Shown here in pieces: positions 21,849 to 36,800 of a stretch of 64,000 nucleotides of DNA. Source of the DNA: Ophthalmolycus amberensis (lineage: Eukaryota; Chordata; Actinopteri; Perciformes; Zoarcidae); contig JAFEUB010000306.1 in the NCBI GenBank assembly GCA_024529925.1, positions 132,001-196,000 of the forward strand, written 5' to 3'. The translations under genes and the position numbers were made by a program. Position 1 is the first letter of the stretch; each line of letters opens with the position of its first letter. Under the pieces are notes generated by a model, which made no database searches, was not told where the DNA came from, and worked only from the letters and a program-made list of their open reading frames with translations.

Positions 21849-24800
21849 TCACTGTTTCCTGAAGCCTCTCAGGATCGGGTAAATGTTCTCGAACGCTTCG
21901 TAGATCTCCGCTCGTTCTTTGGCTCCTGAAATGTAAGACAGCAACATCATTATTATGTTGTTATTATTATTATTATAACTATTTATAAAACTGTGTGGAA
22001 ACGGACTTCAAGAGTCAACAAGAATCACATATTAAATAACAGACTCATGGTTACTGGGCCTTACCAGAACTATGAGACACAGATCTGATCTCAAGAGGTT
22101 TAATCTCCAATAGCTTATTGTAGATGAAATCAGTTTTATTACCGGTCAGAACCACTTTCCCCGACACGAAGATGAGCAGGACGATGCGAGGCTTCACCAT
22201 CCGGTAGATGAGGCCTGGAAACAGCTCCGGTTCATAACTGTGGAGACCATCAGGCTTTTATTCTGAAAATATCTAGAGGCTAACAGAAACTAGAAGATAA
22301 CTGTCAACGACCCTCCCTTCCACCAGGGGTCTGCTGATGAGCCACACCTGGGCCTGCTGCAGGTCCCAGCCATGAGGCTGACCCTCTTCTTTGGCTGGGG
22401 CCTCTCCTCTCTGACTCCTGTGTGGAGGACCTGTTTGTTTAGTTCAGTTATTTGTTCGTCAATAAATGTCTATTTGATTACTTCTATACTCGTCTCCCTC
22501 ATGTTGCGTTCTTTTGAGCTGGGTCGTGACATATGGGGGCTCGTCCGGGAAGCAGATTTCTTCTCTTTTACTAACCCTAACACCCTGATTCCAGTATTTG
22601 TGCTAAGCTAAGCCCCTGTCCTCTACATTCTCTTTACCTGCTGAACTGCTGGTGGGTCAGGACCAGACCCTCCAATCTGATGGGGAAGCACACGTCACAG
22701 CTGGCCACCATGTTCTGGATCTTAAAGTCCAGGAAGCGGGCGGGGAAGCCCAGTTTCTGGACCACCCGAGCGTACTTCCTGGCTGCTAGTCGGGACTGCT
22801 CCTCGCTGTGCGCACACACACACACACACACACAGTAAATATACAGGTAAACAGACAGGTGAGCAGACAGACAGGTGAGCAGACAGACCTCTTGGCTCCT
22901 GTACAGACCATCTTCCCGGAGCTGAAGATCAGCGCGGTGGTTCGGGGCTCTCTGATCCTCATGATGACGGCCGCAAAACGCTGAAACACAACAACAACCA
23001 TCAGTCCATAAAGCTAACGCTAAGCTAACCACAGCTGAATGCTAAATCTAAGCTAAACATAACTAAAGGCCAATAAACATATAACAGAAAGAACACAACA
23101 ATACCCATGAGCCTCAGCTGAACCTGAAGTACTGAGAGAGAGACAGTACCTTTGGGTTGTACTCTGCATTTCTGGCCTGGAGGGCGATAAACTTCAGATC
23201 CAGAGGACAACCCAGGTTCACTGTGGAGACGATGTTCCTGTGGACGGACGGACGGACGGACACACACAGCAGCCTTTAAACAACACTGTTCAAGCAGTCA
23301 AGTGGGAAACCTGGTATGTTGGATTTTCAAACAGCACCGGAAATACTACTGGTACTACAGATACTACAGATGAATATCTGTAGCCCCGGTACTACAAATG
23401 AAGCACTAATACCACAGATGAAACACTAATACCACAAATGAAGCACTAATACCACAGATGAAGCACTAATACCACAAATGAAGCACTAATACCACAGATG
23501 AAGCACTAATACCACAGATGAAGCACTAATACTACAGATGAATCACTAATACTACAGATGAAGTACTGGTACGACAGATGAAGTACCGGAAGAAGCGCCA
23601 GTACTACAGATGAAGTACTGGTACTACAGATGAAGCCCCAGTACTACAGATGAAGCACTAATACTACAGATGAAGCACTAATACTACAGATGAAGTACTG
23701 GTACGACAGATGAAGTACCGGAAGAAGCGCCAGTACTACAGATGAAGTACTACAGATGAAGTACCGGATGAAGCGCTAGTACTACAGATGAAGCTCTAAT
23801 ACTACAGATGAAGCCCCGGTACTACAGACGAAGCACTAATACTACAGATGAAGCACCGGTACTACAGATGAAGCAGTAGTACTACAGATGAAGTACCGGA
23901 TGAAGCGCTAGTACTACAGATGAAGCACTAATACCACAGATGAAGCACTAATACTACAGATGAAGCGCTGGTAGTACAGATGAAGCGCTGGTAGTACAGA
24001 TGAAGCGCTGGTAGTACAGATGAAGCGCTGGTAGTACAGATGAAGCGCTGGTAGTACAGATGAAGCGCTGGTAGTACAGATGAAGCGCTGGTAGTACAGA
24101 TGAAGCACTAATACCACAGATGAAGCACTAATACCACAGATGAAGCACTAATACCACAAATGAAGCACTAATACCACAGATGAAGCACTAATACCACAGA
24201 TGAAGCACTAATACTACAGATGAAGCACTAATACTACAGATGAATCACTAATACTACAGATGAAGTACTGGTACGACAGATGAAGTACCGGAAGAAGCGC
24301 CAGTACTACAGATGAAGTACTGGTACTACAGATGAAGCCCCAGTACTACAGATGAAGCACTAATACTACAGATGAAGTGCTGGTACGACAGATGAAGTAC
24401 TGGTACGACAGATGAAGTACTGGTACGACAGATGAAGTACCGGAAGAAGCGCCAGTACTACAGATGAAGTACTACAGATGAAGTACCGGATGAAGCGCTA
24501 GTACTACAGATGAAGCTCTAATACTACAGATGAAGCCCCGGTACTACAGACGAAGCACTAATACTACAGATGAAGCACCGGTACTACAGATGAAGCAGTA
24601 GTACTACAGATGAAGTACCAGATGAAGCACTAGTACTACAGATGAAGCACTAATACTACAGATGAAGCACTAATACCACAGATGAAGCACTAATACCACA
24701 GATGAAGCGCTGGTAGTACAAATGAAGCGCTGGTAGTACAAATGAAGCGCTGGTAGTACAGATGAAGCGCTGGTAGTACAGATGAAGCGCTGGTAGTACA

Positions 24801-27800
24801 GATGAATCACTAATACCACAGATGAAGCACTAATACCACAGATGAAGCACTAATACCACAGATGAAGCACTAATACCACAAATGAAGCACTAATACCACA
24901 GATGAAGCACTAATACCACAGATGAAGCACTAATACTACAGATGAAGCACTAATACTACAGATGAATCACTAATACTACAGATGAAGTACTGGTACGACA
25001 GATGAAGTACCGGAAGAAGCGCCAGTACTACAGATGAAGTACTGGTACTACAGATGAAGCCCCAGTACTACAGATGAAGCACTAATACTACAGATGAAGC
25101 ACTAATACTACAGATGAAGTACTGGTACGACAGATGAAGTACTGGTATGACAGATGAAGTACCGGAAGAAGCGCCAGTACTACAGATGAAGTACTACAGA
25201 TGAAGTACCGGATGAAGCGCTAGTACTACAGATGAAGCTCTAATACTACAGATGAAGCCCCGGTACTACAGACGAAGCACCGGTACTACAGATGAAGCAG
25301 TAGTACTACAGATGAAGTACCGGATGAAGCGCTAGTACTACAGATGAAGTACCGGATGAAGCGCTAGTACTACAGATGAAGCACTAATACCACAGATGAA
25401 GCACTAATACCACAGATGAAGCACTAATACTACAGATGAAGCACTAATACTACAGATGAAGCGCTGGTAGTACAGATGAAGCGCTGGTAGTACAGATGAA
25501 GCGCTGGTAGTACAGATGAAGCGCTGGTAGTACAGATGAAGCACTAATACCACAGATGAAGCACTAATACTACAGATGAAGCACTAATACCACAGATGAA
25601 GCACTAATACTACAGATGAAGCTCTAATACTACAGATGAAGCACTAATACCACAGATGAAGCACTAATACTACAGATGAAGCACTAATACCACAGATGAA
25701 GCACTAATACTACAGATGAAGCACTAATACTACAGATGAAGCACTAATACTACAGATGAAGCACTAATACTACAGATAAAGCACTAATACTACAGATGAA
25801 AAACACATACCACAGATTAAGCACTAATACTACAGATGAAGCAGTAGTACTACAGATGAAGTACTACAGATGAAGTACCGGATGAAGCGCTAGTACTACA
25901 GATGAAGCTCTAATACTACTGATGAAGCACCGGTACTACAGATGAAGCAGTAGTAGTACAGATGAAGTACCGGATGAAGTGCTAGTACTACATATGAAGC
26001 GCTGGTACTACAGATGAACCTCTAATACTACAGATGAAGCACCGGTACTACAGATGAAGCAGTAGTAGTACAGATGAAGTACCGGATGAAGTGCTAGTAC
26101 TACATATGAAGCGCTGGTACTACAGATGAAGCTCTAATACTACAGATGAAGCACTGGTACTACAGATGAAGCGCTAATACCACAGATGAAGCAGTCATAC
26201 TACAGATGAAGCACTAATACTACAGATGAAGCACTAATACTACAGATGAAGCACTAATACCACAGATGAAGCACTAATACTACAGATGAAGCACTAATAC
26301 CACAGATGAAGCACTAATACTACAGATGAAGCGCTGGTACTACAGATGAAGCACTAGTACTACAGATGAAGTACCGGATGAAGCGCAAGTACTACAGATG
26401 AAGCTCTAATACTACAGATGAAGCCCCGGTACTACAGATGAAGCACTAATACTACAGATGTAGCACAGGTACTACAGATGAAGCAGTAGTACTACAGATG
26501 AAGTACTACAGATGAAGTACCGGATGAAGCGCAAGTACTACAGATGAAGCTCTAATACTACAGATGAAGCCCCGGTACTACAGATGAAGCACTAATACCA
26601 CAGATGAAGCACTAATACTACAGATGAAGCACTAATACCACAGATGAAGGACTAATCCTACAGATGAAGCATGAATACCACAGATGAAGCACTAATACTA
26701 CAGATGAAGCTCTAATACAGATGAAGCACTAAAACCACAGATGAAGCACTAATACTACAGATGAAGCGCTGGTAGTACAGATGAAGCGCTGGTAGTACAG
26801 ATGAAGCACTAATACTACAGATGAAGCACTAATACCACAGATGAAGCACTAATACTACAGATGAAGCACTAATACCACAGATGAAGCACTAATACTACAG
26901 ATGAAGCGCTGGTAGTACAGATGAAGCGCTGGTAGTACAGATGAAGCGCTGGTAGTACAGATGAAGCGCTGGTAGTACAGATGAAGCGCTGGTAGTACAG
27001 ATGAAGCGCTGGTAATACAGATGAAGCGCTGGTAGTACAGATGAAGCGCTGGTAGTACAGATGAAGCGCTGGTAGTATAGATGAAGCGCTGGTAGTACAG
27101 ATGAAGCACTAATACCACAGATGAAGCACCAATACTACAGATGAAGCACTAATACTACAGATGAAGCACTAATACTACAGATGAAGCACTAATACCACAG
27201 ATGAAGCACTAATACTACAGATGAAGCACTAATACCACAGATGAAGCACTAATACTACAGATGAAGCACTAATACCACAGATGAAGCACTAATACTACAG
27301 ATGAAGCGCTGGTACTACAGATGAAGCACTAGTACTACAGATGAAGTACCGGATGAAGCGCAAGTACTACAGATGAAGCTCTAATACTACAGATGAAGCC
27401 CCGGTACTACAGATGAAGCACTAATACTACAGATGTAGCACAGGTACTACAGATGAAGCAGTAGTACTACAGATGTAGCACAGGTACTACAGATGAAGCA
27501 GTAGTACTACAGATGAAGTACTACAGATGAAGTACCGGATGAAGCGCAAGTACTACAGATGAAGCTCTAATGCTACAGATGAAGCCCCGGTACTACAGAT
27601 GAAGCACTAATACCACAGATGAAGCACTAATCCTACAGATGAAGCATGAATACCACAGATGAAGCACTAATACCACAGATGAAGCACTAATACTACAGAT
27701 GAAGCTCTAATACAGATGAAGCACTAAAACCACAGATGAAGCACTAATACTACAGATGAAGCACTAATACTACAGATGAAGCACTAATACTACAGATGAA

Positions 27801-30800
27801 GCGCTGGTAGTACAGATGAAGCACTAATACTACAGATGAAGCACTAATACCACAGATGAAGCACTAATACTACAGATGAAGCACTAATACCACAGATGAA
27901 GCACTAATACTACAGATGAAGCGCTGGTAGTACAGATGAAGCGCTGGTAGTACAGATGAAGCGCTGGTAGTACAGATGAAGCGCTGGTAGTACAGATGAA
28001 GCGCTGGTAGTACAGATGAAGCGCTGGTAGTACAGATGAAGCGCTGGTAGTATAGATGAAGCGCTGGTAGTACAGATGAAGCGCTGGTAGTACAGATGAA
28101 GCGCTGGTAATACAGATGAAGCGCTGGTAGTACAGATGAAGCGCTGGTAGTACAGATGAAGCGCTGGTAGTATAGATGAAGCGCTGGTAGTACAGATGAA
28201 GCACTAATACCACAGATGAAGCACCAATACTACAGATGAAGCACTAATACTACAGATGAAGCACTAATACTACAGATGAAGCACTAATACCACAGATGAA
28301 GCACTAATACTACAGATGAAGCACTAATACCACAGATGAAGCACTAATACTACAGATGAAGCACTAATACCACAGATGAAGCACTAATACTACAGATGAA
28401 GCGCTGGTACTACAGATGAAGCACTAGTACTACAGATGAAGTACCGGATGAAGCGCAAGTACTACAGATGAAGCTCTAATACTACAGATGAAGCCCCGGT
28501 ACTACAGATGAAGCACTAATACTACAGATGTAGCACAGGTACTACAGATGAAGCAGTAGTACTACAGATGTAGCACAGGTACTACAGATGAAGCAGTAGT
28601 ACTACAGATGAAGTACTACAGATGAAGTACCGGATGAAGCGCAAGTACTACAGATGAAGCTCTAATGCTACAGATGAAGCCCCGGTACTACAGATGAAGC
28701 ACTAATACCACAGATGAAGCACTAATCCTACAGATGAAGCATGAATACCACAGATGAAGCACTAATACCACAGATGAAGCACTAATACTACAGATGAAGC
28801 TCTAATACAGATGAAGCACTAAAACCACAGATGAAGCACTAATACTACAGATGAAGCACTAATACTACAGATGAAGCACTAATACTACAGATGAAGCGCT
28901 GGTAGTACAGATGAAGCACTAATACTACAGATGAAGCACTAATACCACAGATGAAGCACTAATACTACAGATGAAGCACTAATACCACAGATGAAGCACT
29001 AATACTACAGATGAAGCGCTGGTAGTACAGATGAAGCGCTGGTAGTACAGATGAAGCGCTGGTAGTACAGATGAAGCGCTGGTAGTACAGATGAAGCGCT
29101 GGTAGTACAGATGAAGCGCTGGTAGTACAGATGAAGCGCTGGTAGTATAGATGAAGCGCTGGTAGTACAGATGAAGCACTAATACCACAGATGAAGCACT
29201 AATACTACAGATGAAGCACTAATACCACAGATGAAGCACTAATACTACAGATGAAGCGCTGGTACTACAGATGAAGCAGTAGTACTACAGATGAAGTACC
29301 GGATGAAGCGCTAGTACTACAGATGAAGCTCTAATACTACAGATGAAGCCCCGGTACTACAGATGAAGCACTAATACTACAGATGTAGCACAGGTACTAC
29401 AGATGAAGCACTAATACCACAGATGAAGCACTAATACTACAGATGAAGCACTAATACCACAGATGAAGCACTAATACTACAGATGAAGCACTAATACCAC
29501 AGATGAAGCACTAATACTACAGATGAAGCACTAATACCACAGATGAAGCACTAATACTACAGATGAAGCACTAATACTACAGATGAAGCACTAATACCAC
29601 AGATGAAGCACTAATACTACAGATGAAGCACTAATACTACAGATGAAGCACAAATACCACAGATTAAGCACTAATACTACAGATGAAGCGCTGGTACTAC
29701 AGATGAAGCAGTAGTACTACAGATGAAGTACTACAGATGAAGTACCGGATGAAGCGCTAGTACTACAGATGAAGCTCTAATACTACAGATGAAGCACTAA
29801 TACTACAGATGAAGCACTAATACCACAGATGAAGCACTAATACTACAGATGAAGCGCTGGTACTACAGATGAAGCAGTAGTACTACAGATGAAGTACCGG
29901 ATGAAGCGCAAGTACTACAGATGAAGCTCTAATACTACAGATGAAGCCCCGGTACTACAGATTAAGCACTAATACTACAGATGTAGCACAGGTACTACAG
30001 ATGAAGCAGTAGTACTACAGATGAAGTACTACAGATGAAGTACCGGATGAAGCGCTAGTACTACAGATGAAGCTCTAATACTACTGATGAAGCACTAATA
30101 CTACAGATGAAGCGCTGGTACTACAGATGAAGCTCTAATACTACAGATGAAGCACCGGTACTACAGATGAAGCAGTAGTAGTACAGATGAAGTACCGGAT
30201 GAAGTGCTAGTACTACATATGAAGCGCTGGTACTACAGATGAAGCTCTAATACTACAGATGAAGCACTGGTACTACAGATGAAGCGCTAATACTACAGAT
30301 GAAGCACTCATACTACAGATGAAGCACGAATACCACAGATGAAGCACCAATACTACAGATGAAGCACTAATACTACAGATGAAGCACTAATACTACAGAT
30401 GAAGCACTAATACCACAGATGAAGCACTAATACTACAGATGAAGCACTAATACCACAGATGAAGCACTAATACCACAGATGAAGCCCTAATACTACAGAT
30501 GAAGCACTAATACCACAGATGAAGCACTAACACCACAGATGAAGCACTAATACTACAGATGAAGCGCTGGTAGTATAGATGAAGCGCTGGTAGTACAGAT
30601 GAAGCGCTGGTAGTACAGATGAAGCGCTGGTAGTACAGATGAAGCGCTGGTAGTATAGATGAAGCGCTGGTAGTACAGATGAAGCACTAATACCACAGAT
30701 GAAGCACTAATACTACAGATGAAGCACTAATACCACAGATGAAGCACTAATACTACAGATGAAGCGCTGGTACTACAGATGAAGCAGTAGTACTACAGAT

Positions 30801-33800
30801 GAAGTACCGGATGAAGCGCTAGTACTACAGATGAAGCTCTAATACTACAGATGAAGCCCCGGTACTACAGATGAAGCACTAATACTACAGATGTAGCACA
30901 GGTACTACAGATGAAGCACTAATACCACAGATGAAGCACTAATACTACAGATGAAGCACTAATACCACAGATGAAGCACTAATACTACAGATGAAGCTCT
31001 AATACTACAGATGAAGCACTAATACCACAGATGAAGCACTAATACTACAGATGAAGCACTAATACCACAGATGAAGCACTAATACTACAGATGAAGCACT
31101 AATACTACAGATGAAGCACTAATACCACAGATGAAGCACTAATACTACAGATGAAGCACTAATACTACAGATGAAGCACAAATACCACAGATGAAGCACA
31201 AATACTACAGATGAAGCGCTGGTACTACAGATGAAGCAGTAGTACTACAGATGAAGTACTACAGATGAAGTACCGGATGAAGCGCTAGTACTACAGATGA
31301 AGCTCTAATACTACAGATGAAGCACTAATACTACAGATGAAGCACTAATACCACAGATGAAGCACTAATACTACAGATGAAGCGCTGGTACTACAGATGA
31401 AGCAGTAGTACTACAGATGAAGTACCGGATGAAGCGCAAGTACTACAGATGAAGCTCTAATACTACAGATGAAGCCCCGGTACTACAGATTAAGCACTAA
31501 TACTACAGATGTAGCACAGGTACTACAGATGAAGCAGTAGTACTACAGATGAAGTACTACAGATGAAGTACCGGATGAAGCGCTAGTACTACAGATGAAG
31601 CTCTAATACTACTGATGAAGCACTAATACTACAGATGAAGCGCTGGTACTACAGATGAAGCTCTAATACTACAGATGAAGCACCGGTACTACAGATGAAG
31701 CAGTAGTAGTACAGATGAAGTACCGGATGAAGTGCTAGTACTACATATGAAGCGCTGGTACTACAGATGAAGCTCTAATACTACAGATGAAGCACTGGTA
31801 CTACAGATGAAGCGCTAATACTACAGATGAAGCACTCATACCACAGATGAAGCACGAATACCACAGATGAAGCACTAATACTACAGATGAAGCACCAATA
31901 CTACAGATGAAGCACTAATACTACAGATGAAGCACTAATACTACAGATGAAGCACTAATACCACAGATGAAGCACTAATACTACAGTTGAAGCACTAATA
32001 CCACAGATGAAGCCCTAATACCACAGATGAAGCCCTAATACTACAGATGAAGCACTAATACCACAGATGAAGCACTAATACCACAGATGAAGCACTAATA
32101 CTACAGATGAAGCGCTGGTAGTACAGATGAAGCGCTGGTAGTACAGATGAAGCGCTGGTAGTACAGATGAAGCGCTGGTAGTACAGATGAAGCGCTGGTA
32201 GTACAGATGAAGCGCTGGTAGTATAGATGAAGCGCTGGTAGTACAGATGAAGCACTAATACCACAGATGAAGCACTAATACTACAGATGAAGCACTAATA
32301 CCACAGATGAAGCACTAATACTACAGATGAAGCGCTGGTACTACAGATGAAGCAGTAGTACTACAGATGAAGTACCGGATGAAGTGCTAGTACTACAGAT
32401 GAAGCTCTAATACTACAGATGAAGCCCCGGTACTACAGATGAAGCACTAATACTACAGATGTAGCACAGGTACTACAGATGAAGCACTAATACCACAGAT
32501 GAAGCACTAATACTACAGATGAAGCACTAATACCACAGATGAAGCACTAATACTACAGATGAAGCTCTAATACTACAGATGAAGCACTAATACCACAGAT
32601 GAAGCACTAATACTACAGATGAAGCACTAATACCACAGATGAAGCACTAATACTACAGATGAAGCACTAATACTACAGATGAAGCACTAATACCACAGAT
32701 GAAGCACTAATACTACAGATGAAGCACTAATACTACAGATGAAGCACAAATACCACAGATTAAGCACTAATACTACAGATGAAGCGCTGGTACTACAGAT
32801 GAAGCAGTAGTACTACAGATGAAGTACTACAGATGAAGTACCGGATGAAGCGCTAGTACTACAGATGAAGCTCTAATACTACAGATGAAGCACTAATACT
32901 ACAGATGAAGCACTAATACCACAGATGAAGCACTAATACTACAGATGAAGCGCTGGTACTACAGATGAAGCAGTAGTACTACAGATGAAGTACCGGATGA
33001 AGCGCAAGTACTACAGATGAAGCTCTAATACTACAGATGAAGCCCCGGTACTACAGATTAAGCACTAATACTACAGATGTAGCACAGGTACTACAGATGA
33101 AGCAGTAGTACTACAGATGAAGTACTACAGATGAAGTACCGGATGAAGCGCTAGTACTACAGATGAAGCTCTAATACTACTGATGAAGCACTAATACTAC
33201 AGATGAAGCTCTAATACTACAGATGAAGCACCGGTACTACAGATGAAGCAGTAGTAGTACAGATGAAGTACCGGATGAAGTGCTAGTACTACATATGAAG
33301 CGCTGGTACTACAGATGAAGCTCTAATACTACAGATGAAGCACTGGTACTACAGATGAAGCGCTAATACTACAGATGAAGCACTCATACCACAGATGAAG
33401 CACGAATACCACAGATGAAGCACTAATACTACAGATGAAGCACCAATACTACAGATGAAGCACTAATACTACAGATGAAGCACTAATACTACAGATGAAG
33501 CACTAATACCACAGATGAAGCACTAATACTACAGTTGAAGCACTAATACCACAGATGAAGCCCTAATACCACAGATGAAGCCCTAATACTACAGATGAAG
33601 CACTAATACCACAGATGAAGCACTAATACCACAGATGAAGCACTAATACTACAGATGAAGCGCTGGTAGTACAGATGAAGCGCTGGTAGTACAGATGAAG
33701 CGCTGGTAGTACAGATGAAGCGCTGGTAGTACAGATGAAGCGCTGGTAGTACAGATGAAGCGCTGGTAGTATAGATGAAGCGCTGGTAGTACAGATGAAG

Positions 33801-36800
33801 CACTAATACCACAGATGAAGCACTAATACTACAGATGAAGCACTAATACCACAGATGAAGCACTAATACTACAGATGAAGCGCTGGTACTACAGATGAAG
33901 CAGTAGTACTACAGATGAAGTACCGGATGAAGCGCTAGTACTACAGATGAAGCTCTAATACTACAGATGAAGCCCCGGTACTACAGATGAAGCACTAATA
34001 CTACAGATGTAGCACAGGTACTACAGATGAAGCACTAATACCACAGATGAAGCACTAATACTACAGATGAAGCACTAATACCACAGATGAAGCACTAATA
34101 CTACAGATGAAGCTCTAATACTACAGATGAAGCACTAATACCACAGATGAAGCACTAATACTACAGATGAAGCACTAATACCACAGATGAAGCACTAATA
34201 CTACAGATGAAGCACTAATACTACAGATGAAGCACTAATACCACAGATGAAGCACTAATACTACAGATGAAGCACTAATACTACAGATGAAGCACAAATA
34301 CCACAGATTAAGCACTAATACTACAGATGAAGCGCTGGTACTACAGATGAAGCAGTAGTACTACAGATGAAGTACTACAGATGAAGTACCGGATGAAGCG
34401 CTAGTACTACAGATGAAGCTCTAATACTACAGATGAAGCACTAATACTACAGATGAAGCACTAATACCACAGATGAAGCACTAATACTACAGATGAAGCG
34501 CTGGTACTACAGATGAAGCAGTAGTACTACAGATGAAGTACCGGATGAAGCGCAAGTACTACAGATGAAGCTCTAATACTACAGATGAAGCCCCGGTACT
34601 ACAGATTAAGCACTAATACTACAGATGTAGCACAGGTACTACAGATGAAGCAGTAGTACTACAGATGAAGTACTACAGATGAAGTACCGGATGAAGCGCT
34701 AGTACTACAGATGAAGCTCTAATACTACTGATGAAGCACTAATACTACAGATGAAGCTCTAATACTACAGATGAAGCACCGGTACTACAGATGAAGCAGT
34801 AGTAGTACAGATGAAGTACCGGATGAAGTGCTAGTACTACATATGAAGCGCTGGTACTACAGATGAAGCTCTAATACTACAGATGAAGCACTGGTACTAC
34901 AGATGAAGCGCTAATACTACAGATGAAGCACTCATACCACAGATGAAGCACGAATACCACAGATGAAGCACTAATACTACAGATGAAGCACCAATACTAC
35001 AGATGAAGCACTAATACTACAGATGAAGCACTAATACTACAGATGAAGCACTAATACCACAGATGAAGCACTAATACTACAGTTGAAGCACTAATACCAC
35101 AGATGAAGCCCTAATACCACAGATGAAGCCCTAATACTACAGATGAAGCACTAATACCACAGATGAAGCACTAATACCACAGATGAAGCACTAATACTAC
35201 AGATGAAGCGCTGGTAGTACAGATGAAGCGCTGGTAGTACAGATGAAGCGCTGGTAGTACAGATGAAGCGCTGGTAGTACAGATGAAGCGCTGGTAGTAC
35301 AGATGAAGCGCTGGTAGTATAGATGAAGCGCTGGTAGTACAGATGAAGCACTAATACCACAGATGAAGCACTAATACTACAGATGAAGCACTAATACCAC
35401 AGATGAAGCACTAATACTACAGATGAAGCGCTGGTACTACAGATGAAGCAGTAGTATTACAGATGAAGTACCGGATGAAGCGCTAGTACTACAGATGAAG
35501 CTCTAATACTACAGATGAAGCCCCGGTACTACAGATGAAGCACTAATACTACAGATGTAGCACAGGTACTACAGATGAAGCACTAATACCACAGATGAAG
35601 CACTAATACTACAGATGAAGCACTAATACCACAGATGAAGCACTAATACTACAGATGAAGCTCTAATACTACAGATGAAGCACTAATACCACAGATGAAG
35701 CACTAATACTACAGATGAAGCACTAATACCACAGATGAAGCACTAATACTACAGATGAAGCACTAATACTACAGATGAAGCACTAATACCACAGATGAAG
35801 CACTAATACTACAGATGAAGCACTAATACTACAGATGAAGCACAAATACCACAGATTAAGCACTAATACTACAGATGAAGCGCTGGTACTACAGATGAAG
35901 CAGTAGTACTACAGATGAAGTACTACAGATGAAGTACCGGATGAAGCGCTAGTACTACAGATGAAGCTCTAATACTACAGATGAAGCACTAATACTACAG
36001 ATGAAGCACTAATACCACAGATGAAGCACTAATACTACAGATGAAGCGCTGGTACTACAGATGAAGCAGTAGTACTACAGATGAAGTACCGGATGAAGCG
36101 CAAGTACTACAGATGAAGCTCTAATACTACAGATGAAGCCCCGGTACTACAGATTAAGCACTAATACTACAGATGTAGCACAGGTACTACAGATGAAGCA
36201 GTAGTACTACAGATGAAGTACTACAGATGAAGTACCGGATGAAGCGCTAGTACTACAGATGAAGCTCTAATACTACTGATGAAGCACTAATACTACAGAT
36301 GAAGCGCTGGTACTACAGATGAAGCTCTAATACTACAGATGAAGCACCGGTACTACAGATGAAGCAGTAGTAGTACAGATGAAGTACCGGATGAAGTGCT
36401 AGTACTACATATGAAGCGCTGGTACTACAGATGAAGCACTAATACCACAGATGAAGCACTAATACCACAGATGAAGCACTAATACTACAGATGAAGCACT
36501 AATACTACAGATGAAGCACTAATACCACAGATGAAGCACTAATACTACAGATGAAGCACAAATACTACAGATGAAGCACAAATACCACAGATTAAGCACT
36601 AATACTACAGATGAAGCGCTGGTACTACAGATGAAGCAGTAGTACTACAGATGAAGTACCGGATGAAGCGCTAGTACTACAGATGAAGCTCTAATACTAC
36701 TGATGAAGCACTAATACTACAGATGAAGCGCTGGTACTACAGATGAAGCTCTAATACTACAGATGAAGCACCGGTACTACAGATGAAGCAGTAGTAGTAC

